A stretch of 13,205 nucleotides of DNA from Methanomicrobiales archaeon (lineage in GTDB: Archaea; Halobacteriota; Methanomicrobia; Methanomicrobiales; JACTUA01), in NCBI GenBank assembly GCA_028678905.1, contig JAJRCO010000257.1:1-13205 (forward strand), written 5' to 3'. Positions 6,878 to 13,205 of the stretch are shown here, piece after piece. Under the pieces are notes generated by a model, which was given only the letters and a program-made list of their open reading frames with translations, was not told where the DNA came from and searched no databases. Positions within the stretch are counted from its first letter, which is position 1, and the number at the start of each line of letters is the position of its first letter. Made by a program: the position numbers and the translations under genes.

Positions 6878-8311
6878 ATGAAAGAGTACGATTTGCTGGT
6901 CATTGGGACAGGTTCCGGCCTCATTATCGCTTCAGCGGCTATGGAGAAGAATCCCGACTGGAAGGTTGCCATCATCGATAAGGACGAAGCGGGAGGTATC
7001 TGCCTTACCCGTGGTTGCATTCCCTCAAAAATTCTTCTCTACTCCGCCGAGGTTGTTCATCTCATCCAGAGAGCCGGAGAATTCGGGGTCCGGGCAACTT
7101 TTGAAGGAGTTGATTTTCCAGCAGTGATGAACCGGATGCGGAGCCTTATCCGCGAGGATATTGTGGAGATTCATAAAGGACTAACCGAGACGGAGAATGT
7201 TGATTTTTACCCCGTTCCCGTCGAATTCATCGCACCCTACACCCTGATGGCGGGAGAGACCACGATGACTTCCCGCACCATCATCCTCTGTACAGGCTCA
7301 AAACCTGGTATCCCACCGGTTAAAGGTCTTCAGGAGGCAGGCTATCTCACCAGCGACACGCTCCTCGAGCTGAATTCCCCCCCAAAACATCTGGTGGTCA
7401 TCGGAGGTGGATATATCGCCGCTGAGTATGGGCATTTTTTTGCGTCCATGGGATCTCAGGTAACGATCATCGGAAGGAATCCTCAGTTCATCCCCGAAGA
7501 GGAGCCGGAGATATCCGCCCTGGCATCCCGCCTCCTCTCCCAGCGGCTTGTTCTCCTCACCAATCATGAAGCGATCCGGGTGGAGACAACAGAGGATGGA
7601 AAAAAGAAAATTATTGCCCAAGATAAAAAAAACCGGTTGGAAAAAGAAATAATCGCGGACGAGATCTTGGTTGCCACAGGTAGGGACCCTAATACCGATA
7701 TCCTCCATCCAGAGAAAAGTGGGGTTCAGGTGGAGAAGGGATGGATAAAAGTCGATGAGTATCTGGAGACTACTCAGCCTGGAATCTACGCACTCGGGGA
7801 TGCGCTGGGAAGGTACATGTTCAAGCATGTGGCGAATTACGAAGCAGAAATCGTATACCAGAATGCCATCCTCCACAAAAAAAAGCCCGCAGAATATCCG
7901 GTGGTCCCCCATGCGGTATTCACCGACCCTGAAATCGCAGCGATGGGTCTGCGGGAAAAAGAGGCGGTGGAGAAATATGGCAAGGATGGAATACTGATCG
8001 GTATCCACCGGTACGAGGAGACGGCGAAAGGCCTGGCCATCGGAGCAAAAGAGTATTTTGTAAAGGTAATCCTGGAGCAGGAGAGCCACCGAATCCTGGG
8101 AGCACATCTCATCGGCCCCGATGCTTCGGTACTCATTCAGGAGATCATCAATGTCATGTATACAGAGAATCCCCGGGCCAGTCTGGTGAAAGGTAGTATG
8201 CATATCCATCCTTCCCTTAGTGAAGTTGTCCAGCGGGCGTTTACCTCTCTGATGATACCAGAACAGTATCATCATCTGATGGCCGACCACTATGGGATCT
8301 CATTCGAATAA
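6878..8311 (+). CDS. Dihydrolipoamide-dehydrogenase-like FAD/NAD(P) disulfide oxidoreductase
   Basis: This is a flavoprotein of the class-I pyridine nucleotide-disulfide reductase family (lipoamide, mercuric, mycothione and glutathione reductase relatives). The product is 477 aa. An N-terminal FAD-binding segment (DLLVIGTGSG, 5-14) precedes the redox-active pair C42-x4-C47 in GGICLTRGCIPSK. The NAD(P) Rossmann motif is VVIGGGYIAAEYG (173-185), and the second FAD motif is YALGDAL (304-310). The dimerisation domain ends with the His-Glu dyad H444/E449 in MHIHPSLSEVV. At the end of the second Rossmann strand (VTIIGRNPQ) a Gly-Arg replaces the acidic residue usual in NADH-using lipoamide dehydrogenases, hinting at NADPH. 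The start is ATG 6878 (GGAG 6871-6874, tight 3-nt spacing); ATG 6869 is possible. No 2-oxoacid dehydrogenase or glycine-cleavage gene is nearby, so the disulfide substrate is unknown. Confidence 0.88.
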   Translation: MKEYDLLVIGTGSGLIIASAAMEKNPDWKVAIIDKDEAGGICLTRGCIPSKILLYSAEVVHLIQRAGEFGVRATFEGVDFPAVMNRMRSLIREDIVEIHKGLTETENVDFYPVPVEFIAPYTLMAGETTMTSRTIILCTGSKPGIPPVKGLQEAGYLTSDTLLELNSPPKHLVVIGGGYIAAEYGHFFASMGSQVTIIGRNPQFIPEEEPEISALASRLLSQRLVLLTNHEAIRVETTEDGKKKIIAQDKKNRLEKEIIADEILVATGRDPNTDILHPEKSGVQVEKGWIKVDEYLETTQPGIYALGDALGRYMFKHVANYEAEIVYQNAILHKKKPAEYPVVPHAVFTDPEIAAMGLREKEAVEKYGKDGILIGIHRYEETAKGLAIGAKEYFVKVILEQESHRILGAHLIGPDASVLIQEIINVMYTENPRASLVKGSMHIHPSLSEVVQRAFTSLMIPEQYHHLMADHYGISFE

Positions 8312-8437
8312 CACCGAATTCATGCCCGAACCCCGGATATCCTGAGTTTTGCAGGTTAAAGACTGAGATTTCTGATCTTTGATTGACGATTACCATCGAT
8401 TCAGGTGCTCGCCAGCAGTCCTCTTAGGATAGCTGGT

Positions 8438-8487
8438 ATATGGTCGGTCTTATCTATAGTCAAAGGAAAAGACCATATCTTTTTTTT
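8438..8487 (+). terminator. Inverted repeat plus T8 tract after the disulfide reductase gene
   Basis: ATATGGTC (8438-8445) and GACCATAT (8471-8478) form a perfect 8-bp stem. It is followed one base later by eight T residues (8480-8487). A competing stem, GGTCTT (8446-8451) with AAGACC (8469-8474), shares the right arm. The T-tract suits an archaeal terminator for the gene ending at 8311. Its position 105 nt before the bd-like gene also allows an operator or leader role. Confidence 0.45.
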
Positions 8488-8591
8488 GTCCCTTCGTTTG
8501 CCGCTTGTCGTGAGTGTTGTCAGCCGAATTGATCGGTGCTCGAAAGTTTTATCAACAAGATCCGATGCATTCAGCCTTCAAGTGTGCTTCT

Positions 8592-10205
8592 ATGAAAAAG
8601 ATTTATTATGTCGTGATCGTTCTGGCCATCTTTTTCATCGCGCTTTTCGGGTTCATCGTACCGCAACAGGGGGGAAATATCTCTTCAACAGAACTATATG
8701 CCGATCAACTGGCTGCCGCCGATTATAACGAGACCCTCCCTATCCAGACGGTGGATCTCAGTGCCTCCGGGCGATCGATTTTCATCGCGTTTGTTATGCT
8801 TTCACATGTCGTATTTGCAAACTTGCACCTCGGAGGTGCCTGGGTGGCAGCCGGCACCGAATCCATTTACCTTCGCACCAAAAAAGAGCGCTTTAACCGT
8901 CTCGCTCGCAGCATCACGTTGTTCAATGTGATCCTGTTCAGCGCAGGGGCGACTTTCGCGGTCGCGGGAGTGCTGTTCTTTATCTCTCTGTTCCCGGTGT
9001 TTGCTTTTGAAGCCTTCCATATTTACTGGTGGCCGCTGCTTGCCGAAGCGATCACCTTTGGTTTCGAAATCTTTTTTTTATACACCTACTGGTTCTCCTG
9101 GGGAAAGATCAGCAACGGCTGGCACCAGTTCCTCGGGTATGCCTTTGCCATCGATGTCTTCTTCCAGACATTGTTCATCAACACGCTCGCTTCCGGCATG
9201 CTCACACCGGGAGCTTCATCGATCGGCTGGGGAGAAGCCGGTCTCCTGACCATGTCTCTGCAGAGTCTCATGTCCTGGTGGATCAATGCGACCACCTGGA
9301 TCCTCCAGTTCCACCGCCTAGCCGCCGCGGTATCCTTCTTTGGCTTTCTGGTTGCAATGCTCGCCATGTTCCACTATCTTGACCGTGGGGATCCGGCATC
9401 CAAGACTTACTGGGATCTGGTCGGCTCTCTGGGCTTAAGCTGGGGCCTTCTCGGACTGATATTTCAACCTGTTCTCGGACTAATTTTCATGTTCACCATC
9501 TTTAAGAATAATGTTCAGGCGTTCAGGATGATCATGCTGGGAAACAGGGCCTGGGAGATGGTGCTCATGGTGGGACTGCTCTCCGCTCTGTTCATCTCCG
9601 TTCTGGTCTATTATGTGGACCGGAAAGAACGGATCTTTTCCATGCCAGAGAATATGCGGCTGCAACGGCTGTTTCGTACATTTATTGTCGTCGCTGTGAT
9701 CTCCGCCTTTATCTTGGTCCAGCCCGCCACCACGAGTTTCGGGGTGAATCCCTTAGGGTTCATGAGCTTTAAATTGATCGCGTTATTTATTCTCACCGCG
9801 ATTGGTGCGGTTTCCCTGGGGGTAGACTTGGTGGTGCTACGAGCAAGACCGGAGGTGGAAACGACATTAACGCAACCATCCGGGTCGATCCTGAGCCCTT
9901 CAGGACTGCAACAGCCTCAGGTAGAATGGGGAAACTTGTCCGAAACGTCCCGCTCATTCCTGTGGCTCTCCGGATTGCTGGGCACCGCCATTGTCATCGT
10001 CATGGGTTTTGTACGCGAGTCCGGCCGCTCTCCTTTTGTTATATCCCAGATCATTCCTGTTCCCGGGGGGCAAGCATACCCGACCCCTATCCCAGTAGCC
10101 CAGATCGTGATTGTCTGGATTCTTGTCCTGGTTATGGTTGTGTCTATATTCTGGTTTACCTCGCGGGTGACCGCAGAACATCCCGAAGAGGCGGAGGAGA
10201 TATGA
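8592..10205 (+). CDS. Divergent cytochrome bd-type oxidase subunit I (CydA-like)
   Basis: This is a polytopic haem-protein homologue of CydA, the catalytic subunit of bd-type oxygen reductases. The product is 537 aa. A lysine-led hydrophobic segment (residues 4-23) and a roughly 35-residue external loop precede the core, an extension canonical CydA lacks. The core shows H72 in MLSHVVFANLHLGG (position of the high-spin haem ligand), E152/E159 in LLAEAITFGFEIFF (the two conserved acidic residues), H241 in LQFHRLAAAVSFF (low-spin haem His) and M323/M326 as candidates for the low-spin haem Met. The C-terminal SGRSPFVISQIIP (477-489) is the counterpart of GRQPW. The long quinol-binding Q-loop of canonical CydA is absent: only a short segment (LDRGDPASKTYW) follows the H241 helix. 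The frame is open to 8514, but ATG 8592 gives a natural membrane N terminus, though without an obvious ribosome binding site. No cydB adjoins it. Confidence 0.82.
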   Translation: MKKIYYVVIVLAIFFIALFGFIVPQQGGNISSTELYADQLAAADYNETLPIQTVDLSASGRSIFIAFVMLSHVVFANLHLGGAWVAAGTESIYLRTKKERFNRLARSITLFNVILFSAGATFAVAGVLFFISLFPVFAFEAFHIYWWPLLAEAITFGFEIFFLYTYWFSWGKISNGWHQFLGYAFAIDVFFQTLFINTLASGMLTPGASSIGWGEAGLLTMSLQSLMSWWINATTWILQFHRLAAAVSFFGFLVAMLAMFHYLDRGDPASKTYWDLVGSLGLSWGLLGLIFQPVLGLIFMFTIFKNNVQAFRMIMLGNRAWEMVLMVGLLSALFISVLVYYVDRKERIFSMPENMRLQRLFRTFIVVAVISAFILVQPATTSFGVNPLGFMSFKLIALFILTAIGAVSLGVDLVVLRARPEVETTLTQPSGSILSPSGLQQPQVEWGNLSETSRSFLWLSGLLGTAIVIVMGFVRESGRSPFVISQIIPVPGGQAYPTPIPVAQIVIVWILVLVMVVSIFWFTSRVTAEHPEEAEEI

Positions 10206-10240
10206 ACACCTCTTTCCATGTGACAGGGAGGCGATAAGAA

Positions 10241-10369
10241 ATGGGCTACTTCAGCTGGGATATGCCCTTATGGGAAAAAGCGATCTGGGGGCTGCTATTC
10301 GGATACCTCGTTCTCGTTTTCGTGATATACTGGCTCCTTGGATGGAGTCAGCTGGGTTTAGTCGGTTAG
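10241..10369 (+). CDS. Single-span 42-aa membrane protein, candidate small subunit of the bd-like oxidase
   Basis: This small gene starts 35 nt after the CydA-like stop, with an excellent ribosome binding site GGGAGG (10226-10231, 9 nt spacing). The 42-residue product begins MGYFSWDMPLWEKAIWGLLF and continues with one hydrophobic, aromatic-rich helix (about residues 15-34), ending GWSQLGLVG. Cytochrome bd complexes commonly carry one-helix accessory subunits of 30-50 residues (CydX, CydH, CydS types) encoded next to the large subunits. Size, topology and position fit that role, though I see no sequence identity that proves it. The spacing implies cotranscription with the upstream gene. Coding confidence is high because of the ribosome binding site and the membrane helix; function is inferred from context. 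Confidence 0.7.
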   Translation: MGYFSWDMPLWEKAIWGLLFGYLVLVFVIYWLLGWSQLGLVG

Positions 10370-10691
10370 ATACTCTGCAAACACTTGTTTTTGGGAATAT
10401 GAAGCGAAGGTTACTGTTCAAGACTGGTATCGATGAGCTTGTCCGCACTCCAGGAAGGAGTTGGCCGAAAGAGAAGACACTGCTTTTTCGGATGAAATCT
10501 ATCGCTGTCGTTCCAGTTGAAATTTCATGTTTTTTGTTCCCCTTCGGTAGGCAGGAATAAATAGACTCCCGAATAACAAAACTTGCTGCGAGGGAAAAAT
10601 TCAACTGATCGGACCGATAGCTCGGTTGTTGTTTATCGTCGGGAAGATTGAACTCCTATAGTTCTCGATTTGAGACCGGCCCTTACCTTCC
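10370..10691. other. Intergenic region between convergent bd-like and LarC2 genes
   Basis: I see no convincing gene in these 322 bases. A T6 tract (10530-10535) within TTCATGTTTTTTGTTCC could end the rightward transcript. CCGATAGCTCGG near 10612-10623 is a small palindrome, and the leftward LarC2 transcript meets a T5 run near 10595. A 96-codon frame on the + strand overlaps the 42-aa gene and shows no family features. Confidence 0.5.
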
Positions 10692-11129
10692 CTATCTTTC
10701 CTCGCAGATCTGTTGATGTGCCTTTTGGAGAACTCGGGACAAGGGTAAATTTAGTTCACTCGCAATCCTTTTGGCATCCTCGAATTCTGGTTTCTTTGCG
10801 ATGGGGGTGTCTCCCAGGACTGACGTCTTTACCTGCACCAGGAATTCCTTTCCTTCGATCCGCACTTTCGAAGTAGCTCGGGATCTTTGGGCAACAATTT
10901 TTGGGACGTCCAGGACTCGTATTCCCAGAGTCCCTGTCTCCACCATCATTATTTTGGCCAGACGGGAGTACTCCTGGGCCGAACTCATTATAGAAAGAAT
11001 GTGAACCGGCCGGTTCTTTTTCCCAAAGCCGGGTATCACGAACACGTCCAGCGCCCCTTCCTCCATCAACCGGTCCATAGTATATCCGAGCACCTCACCC
11101 GTGATATCGTCGAGATTTGTCTCCAGCAT
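10692..11129 (-). CDS. LarC C-terminal domain (LarC2), nickel-pincer cofactor biosynthesis
   Basis: LarC is the CTP-dependent cyclometallase that inserts nickel into the pincer cofactor of lactate racemase-type enzymes. Full LarC is about 400 aa; this reads only as its C-terminal half. Family blocks are LETNLDDITGEVLGYTMDRL, GALDVFVIPGFGKKNRP, ETGTLGIRVLDVPK and the terminal PEFEDAKRIASELNLPLSRV. I start at ATG 11129 (145 aa), with GAGG 6 nt upstream, because family similarity begins there. GTG codons at 11135 and 11132 are alternatives. The frame is open to 11276, but those 47 residues look unlike LarC and contain a TATA-like box. No N-terminal LarC1 domain is visible in the bases up to the next gene. 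It may be a stand-alone LarC2 (some bacteria make LarC1 and LarC2 as separate frames) or a 5'-truncated remnant. Confidence 0.8.
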   Translation of the reverse strand: MLETNLDDITGEVLGYTMDRLMEEGALDVFVIPGFGKKNRPVHILSIMSSAQEYSRLAKIMMVETGTLGIRVLDVPKIVAQRSRATSKVRIEGKEFLVQVKTSVLGDTPIAKKPEFEDAKRIASELNLPLSRVLQKAHQQICEER

Positions 11130-11430
11130 CACCACCCTCTCTACGGGCGGGATGCCACCTCTCCATCGATCACCCGTAAAGGGGAGGATGCTGTAATTGG
11201 TCTGATAACCTTTTATATTCCCATATTTTTTGTATCCTATGTCGTATCCTGTTTTTTTCTTGGATATGTCGCCCATTTACTTGCTGATTCTACCACAACT
11301 GTTGGATTGCCAGAGCGAATTTGGATTAGAAATGGCCATTTGAGGGCATTTTGGTACCTTCAGCCGATCCAACAAAGCATTGGAGCTTTTAAGGATTGGG
11401 TTTGAAAAGGTTTAAATCGGAATCTCTATC
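11130..11430. other. Spacer upstream of the LarC2 gene
   Basis: This 301-bp stretch separates the LarC2 start from the 3' end of the repeat-protein gene. Apart from the minus-strand TATA-like box at 11211-11218 and the LarC2 leader I see nothing firm. No LarC1-like coding is visible in any minus-strand frame I read. A TTTAAAT motif at about 11410-11416 has no clear gene. Confidence 0.45.
11211..11218 (-). promoter_or_regulatory. Candidate TATA box for LarC2 (minus strand)
   Basis: Read on the minus strand the sequence is GGAATATAAAAGGTTATC, a good archaeal TATA element. Transcription would start near 11188, leaving a leader of about 60 nt before ATG 11129. This favours the shorter protein over the long frame starting at 11276. 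Confidence 0.5.
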
Positions 11431-12294
11431 TTAAACATATGTGTCGAGGACCACCTGCTTTGTACCATCATTGAATGCAGCAATCACTATCAGGTGATCT
11501 GGGCTCTGCGTTCCTTGTCCAACATTAAATTCTTGTCCAAGTATAGGAGAATTTTCAATCACCTCCACCCCATTCACACTAATTTCAAAGGCAGTCACAC
11601 TAGAGAAATCTGGCCCTCCTTGGCCTGTGATGAAAATTGCATCTCCAATCTGCAAGGCGGTGACAGCCACATTCTTTATTTTAGGAGGAACCGCTGTAGT
11701 AGATATAGTAGTCGGGCTTGAGATCGGAATAAAAGTATCAAGAACCACTTGCTGTACACCATCTGAGAATTGACCGGTAACAACAAAATGGATATTCCCT
11801 GTTCCCGGAGAAGTGATGGTCATGTCTTGACCAAGTAAGGGAAAGACAATTGTGCTACTAGCAATCTGTCCAGAAGGTGCGGTTGCTATTAGGGTCAAGG
11901 AAGAAAGCGATTGATAATCGGTGCCACCTTGGAGGGTAGCAATAATATCATTCCCCACCCAGATGGCAGTGACGACCACATTCTTTATTTTAGGAGGAAC
12001 CGTTGTAATAGGTTTAGTGGTCGGATTTTGGATCGGGATAAAAGTATCAAGAACTACTTGTTGTATTCCATCTGTGAATTGACCGGTAACAACAAAATGA
12101 ATAATCCCAGTTCCAGGAGACGTGATGGTCATGTCCTGACCAAGTTTTGGTGAGCTAAATCTGCTATTAACGATCTTTCCGGAGGGGGCTGTCGCAATTA
12201 TGGTCAATGATGAGAGTGTTTGATAATCAGTTCCGCCTTGTAGAGTTGCAATAATAGTATTCTCTACTCCCCTGGCGGTGACTGCGACATTCTT
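11431..12294 (-). repeat. Three tandem 309-bp coding repeats
   Basis: Unit 1 is 12294-11986, unit 2 is 11985-11677 and unit 3 is 11676-11431 (shorter, lacking the linker end). The period is exactly 103 codons between units 1, 2 and 3. Similarity is visible in the DNA: on the + strand ACATTCTTTATTTTAGGAGG recurs with 309-bp spacing near 11670 and 11979. Such direct repeats can recombine, so copy number may vary between strains and assemblers may collapse them. Confidence 0.85.
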
Positions 12295-12576
12295 TGTTAT
12301 AGGCTGTCCGGGTTTTAATGGCGGAATCGGTTCGGTGATTGATGGTTGAGTTATAGGAGTTACGATTGGTGTTAAAGATTCAGATGGTTTTGATAATATG
12401 GAATTTATAATATTTTGAAAAAATTCTGCAATCAGAGAAAATATGTTTCTATCTGTTATAGGCCGTGTTTCCGAATTATCTGATGCTGCGCTGGCAACTA
12501 GGAAAAATGAATTCGTGAACTGAATAAATATAACTAGGATTATCAATCCTGCAATAATTTTAAACAGTTGATTCAT
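11431..12576 (-). CDS. Secreted protein with three tandem 103-aa repeats
   Basis: This is a 381-aa exported protein of unknown function. Residues 1-31 form a signal peptide: a Lys at position 6, a long hydrophobic core, and a probable cut in or after the VASAAS region. A helical stretch (45-62) and a Pro/Thr-rich linker (63-93) follow. Three repeats start at K95, K198 and K301, each opening KNVxVTA, with shared blocks IIATLQGGTDYQ, LGQDMTITSPGTG, HFVVTGQF and QQVVLDTFIP. The first two are roughly three-quarters identical; the third is more diverged and forms the extreme C terminus. Each repeat looks beta-rich, like an extracellular immunoglobulin-type module, but I cannot name the fold. No C-terminal membrane anchor or sorting motif is present. 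The start is secure: GGAG with 7 nt spacing to ATG (read on the minus strand, 12584-12587). Confidence 0.85.
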   Translation of the reverse strand: MNQLFKIIAGLIILVIFIQFTNSFFLVASAASDNSETRPITDRNIFSLIAEFFQNIINSILSKPSESLTPIVTPITQPSITEPIPPLKPGQPITKNVAVTARGVENTIIATLQGGTDYQTLSSLTIIATAPSGKIVNSRFSSPKLGQDMTITSPGTGIIHFVVTGQFTDGIQQVVLDTFIPIQNPTTKPITTVPPKIKNVVVTAIWVGNDIIATLQGGTDYQSLSSLTLIATAPSGQIASSTIVFPLLGQDMTITSPGTGNIHFVVTGQFSDGVQQVVLDTFIPISSPTTISTTAVPPKIKNVAVTALQIGDAIFITGQGGPDFSSVTAFEISVNGVEVIENSPILGQEFNVGQGTQSPDHLIVIAAFNDGTKQVVLDTYV

Positions 12577-12806
12577 GCATTACTCCTCTTCAGATTTCGA
12601 AAGAGTGGGAACAAAACAACGTTTTCAGATTCATACCTGCTTAGCCGATGGATACGATGGTTTATCGCCTTTCTCTTTTGCATCTAAATGTATTCATAAC
12701 GAATACGAAAAAGTTATCATTATTCATCTGATCCCACACCGGATTGATTAAAAAGTGTTTCATAAAGATTTAGTCAATTGATATCTATGTTTAAATATTG
12801 GTAAAT
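12577..12806. promoter_or_regulatory. Divergent AT-rich intergenic/promoter region
   Basis: These 230 bases separate the minus-strand repeat-protein gene from the plus-strand methyltransferase remnant and should contain both promoters. On the plus strand CATAAAG (near 12771) is at a suitable distance from ATG 12807. The better TATA match GTTTAAATA (12789-12797) is too close to that ATG unless translation starts later. I could not pick a convincing minus-strand TATA box. Confidence 0.4.
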
Positions 12807-13205
12807 ATGTGGTCAACCCCGATTTATAAATTCAAATCTACTATTAACGGTACATCCACTAATATTTTTATTGATGTTACTGGTTCCGCTCCGAATTTCT
12901 CTAAACCAGGAAAACAGCTTGAGGGATCCTTTAGATATTGGTTAAAGATTTGGATCCAAAGAAAACAAAAATATTAGATTTTGGAGCTGCGAAACTGAGA
13001 AATACCATATATTTACTTGAAAAAGGATTTCATGTTAATCTTGTGAGTTTAACGATTTATTTCTACGATCGCAACAAGCTTCAGATGCCCTTAAAGTTGC
13101 ACGAAATTATAAGAATTTTCATAAGCTGGTATTTCCAGAGGAATTCATCGATTTTGAAGAAAAATTTGACGTTGTTTTGCTAATTAATGTCGTAAATATA
13201 ATGCC
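12807..13205 (+). pseudogene. SAM-dependent methyltransferase, two frameshifts, truncated by right edge
   Basis: Three successive + frames join into one methyltransferase-like protein. Frame 3 runs from ATG 12807 (MWSTPIYKFKSTINGTS onward, to LEGSFRYWLK). Frame 2 continues from 12947 (DLDPKKTKILDFGAAKLRNT, LLEKGFHVNLV). Frame 1 continues from 13045 (EFNDLFLRSQQASDALKV, FPEEFIDFEEKFDVVLLINV) to the edge. At each junction one shared base (G12947, G13045) implies a single-base deletion. ILDFGAAKLRNT is the SAM-binding motif I, with Ala where the family usually has Gly. KFDVVLLINVVNIM is a motif IV-like strand. The substrate is unknown. Either the gene is decaying or these are sequencing errors next to short A and T runs. 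The region is AT-rich compared with the left part of the window. Confidence 0.7.

Noticed and set aside
7298..8290. 330-codon minus-strand frame inside the disulfide reductase gene
   Set aside because: It lies wholly antisense to a gene with all expected motifs and is rich in residues typical of an antisense shadow.
10270..10560. 96-codon + frame after the bd-like gene
   Set aside because: It overlaps the 42-aa membrane protein, which has the far better ribosome binding site, and shows no domain features.

Overview
The window looks like archaeal chromosome, most likely from a methanogen of the Methanomicrobiales type. This is inferred from archaeal-type acetyl-CoA decarbonylase/synthase (ACDS) subunits, TATA-box promoters close to start codons, GGAG-type ribosome binding sites, and a secreted repeat protein of a style common in that order. 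No rRNA, tRNA, CRISPR array, insertion sequence or prophage gene was seen. All assignments come from reading the sequence; no database search was run.

Layout. (1) 1-4485, + strand: the 3' end of an ACDS operon. It holds cdhD (cut by the left edge), cdhE (overlap-coupled), and a RACo-type corrinoid-protein reactivating ATPase that overlaps cdhE by 17 nt. D and E form the corrinoid iron-sulfur methyl carrier; the third protein would restore its Co(I) state. (2) 4486-4967: an AT-rich spacer with TATA-like elements. (3) 4968-8311, + strand: a 43-residue zinc-ribbon protein, msrA, a PrsW-like membrane protease, possibly a 35-residue ORF, and a dihydrolipoamide-dehydrogenase-like flavoprotein disulfide reductase with its own strong TATA box. 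(4) 8592-10369, + strand: a divergent cytochrome bd oxidase subunit I with no subunit II beside it. It is followed by a 42-residue single-membrane-span protein with an excellent ribosome binding site. (5) 10692-11129, - strand: the C-terminal (LarC2) part of the nickel-pincer-cofactor protein LarC, standing alone. (6) 11431-13205: a visibly more AT-rich region with a secreted protein carrying three 103-residue tandem repeats (- strand) and a SAM methyltransferase gene with two frameshifts that runs off the right edge.

Working together: the ACDS genes form one clear functional unit. MsrA, the disulfide reductase and the bd-type oxidase homologue would suit an oxygen/oxidative-stress neighbourhood in an anaerobe, but they appear to be separate transcription units, so that link is inference. 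The most interesting item is the bd-like subunit I with its small partner. It keeps most haem-ligand positions and the GRxP motif, appears to lack the quinol-binding Q-loop, and has no CydB in the window.
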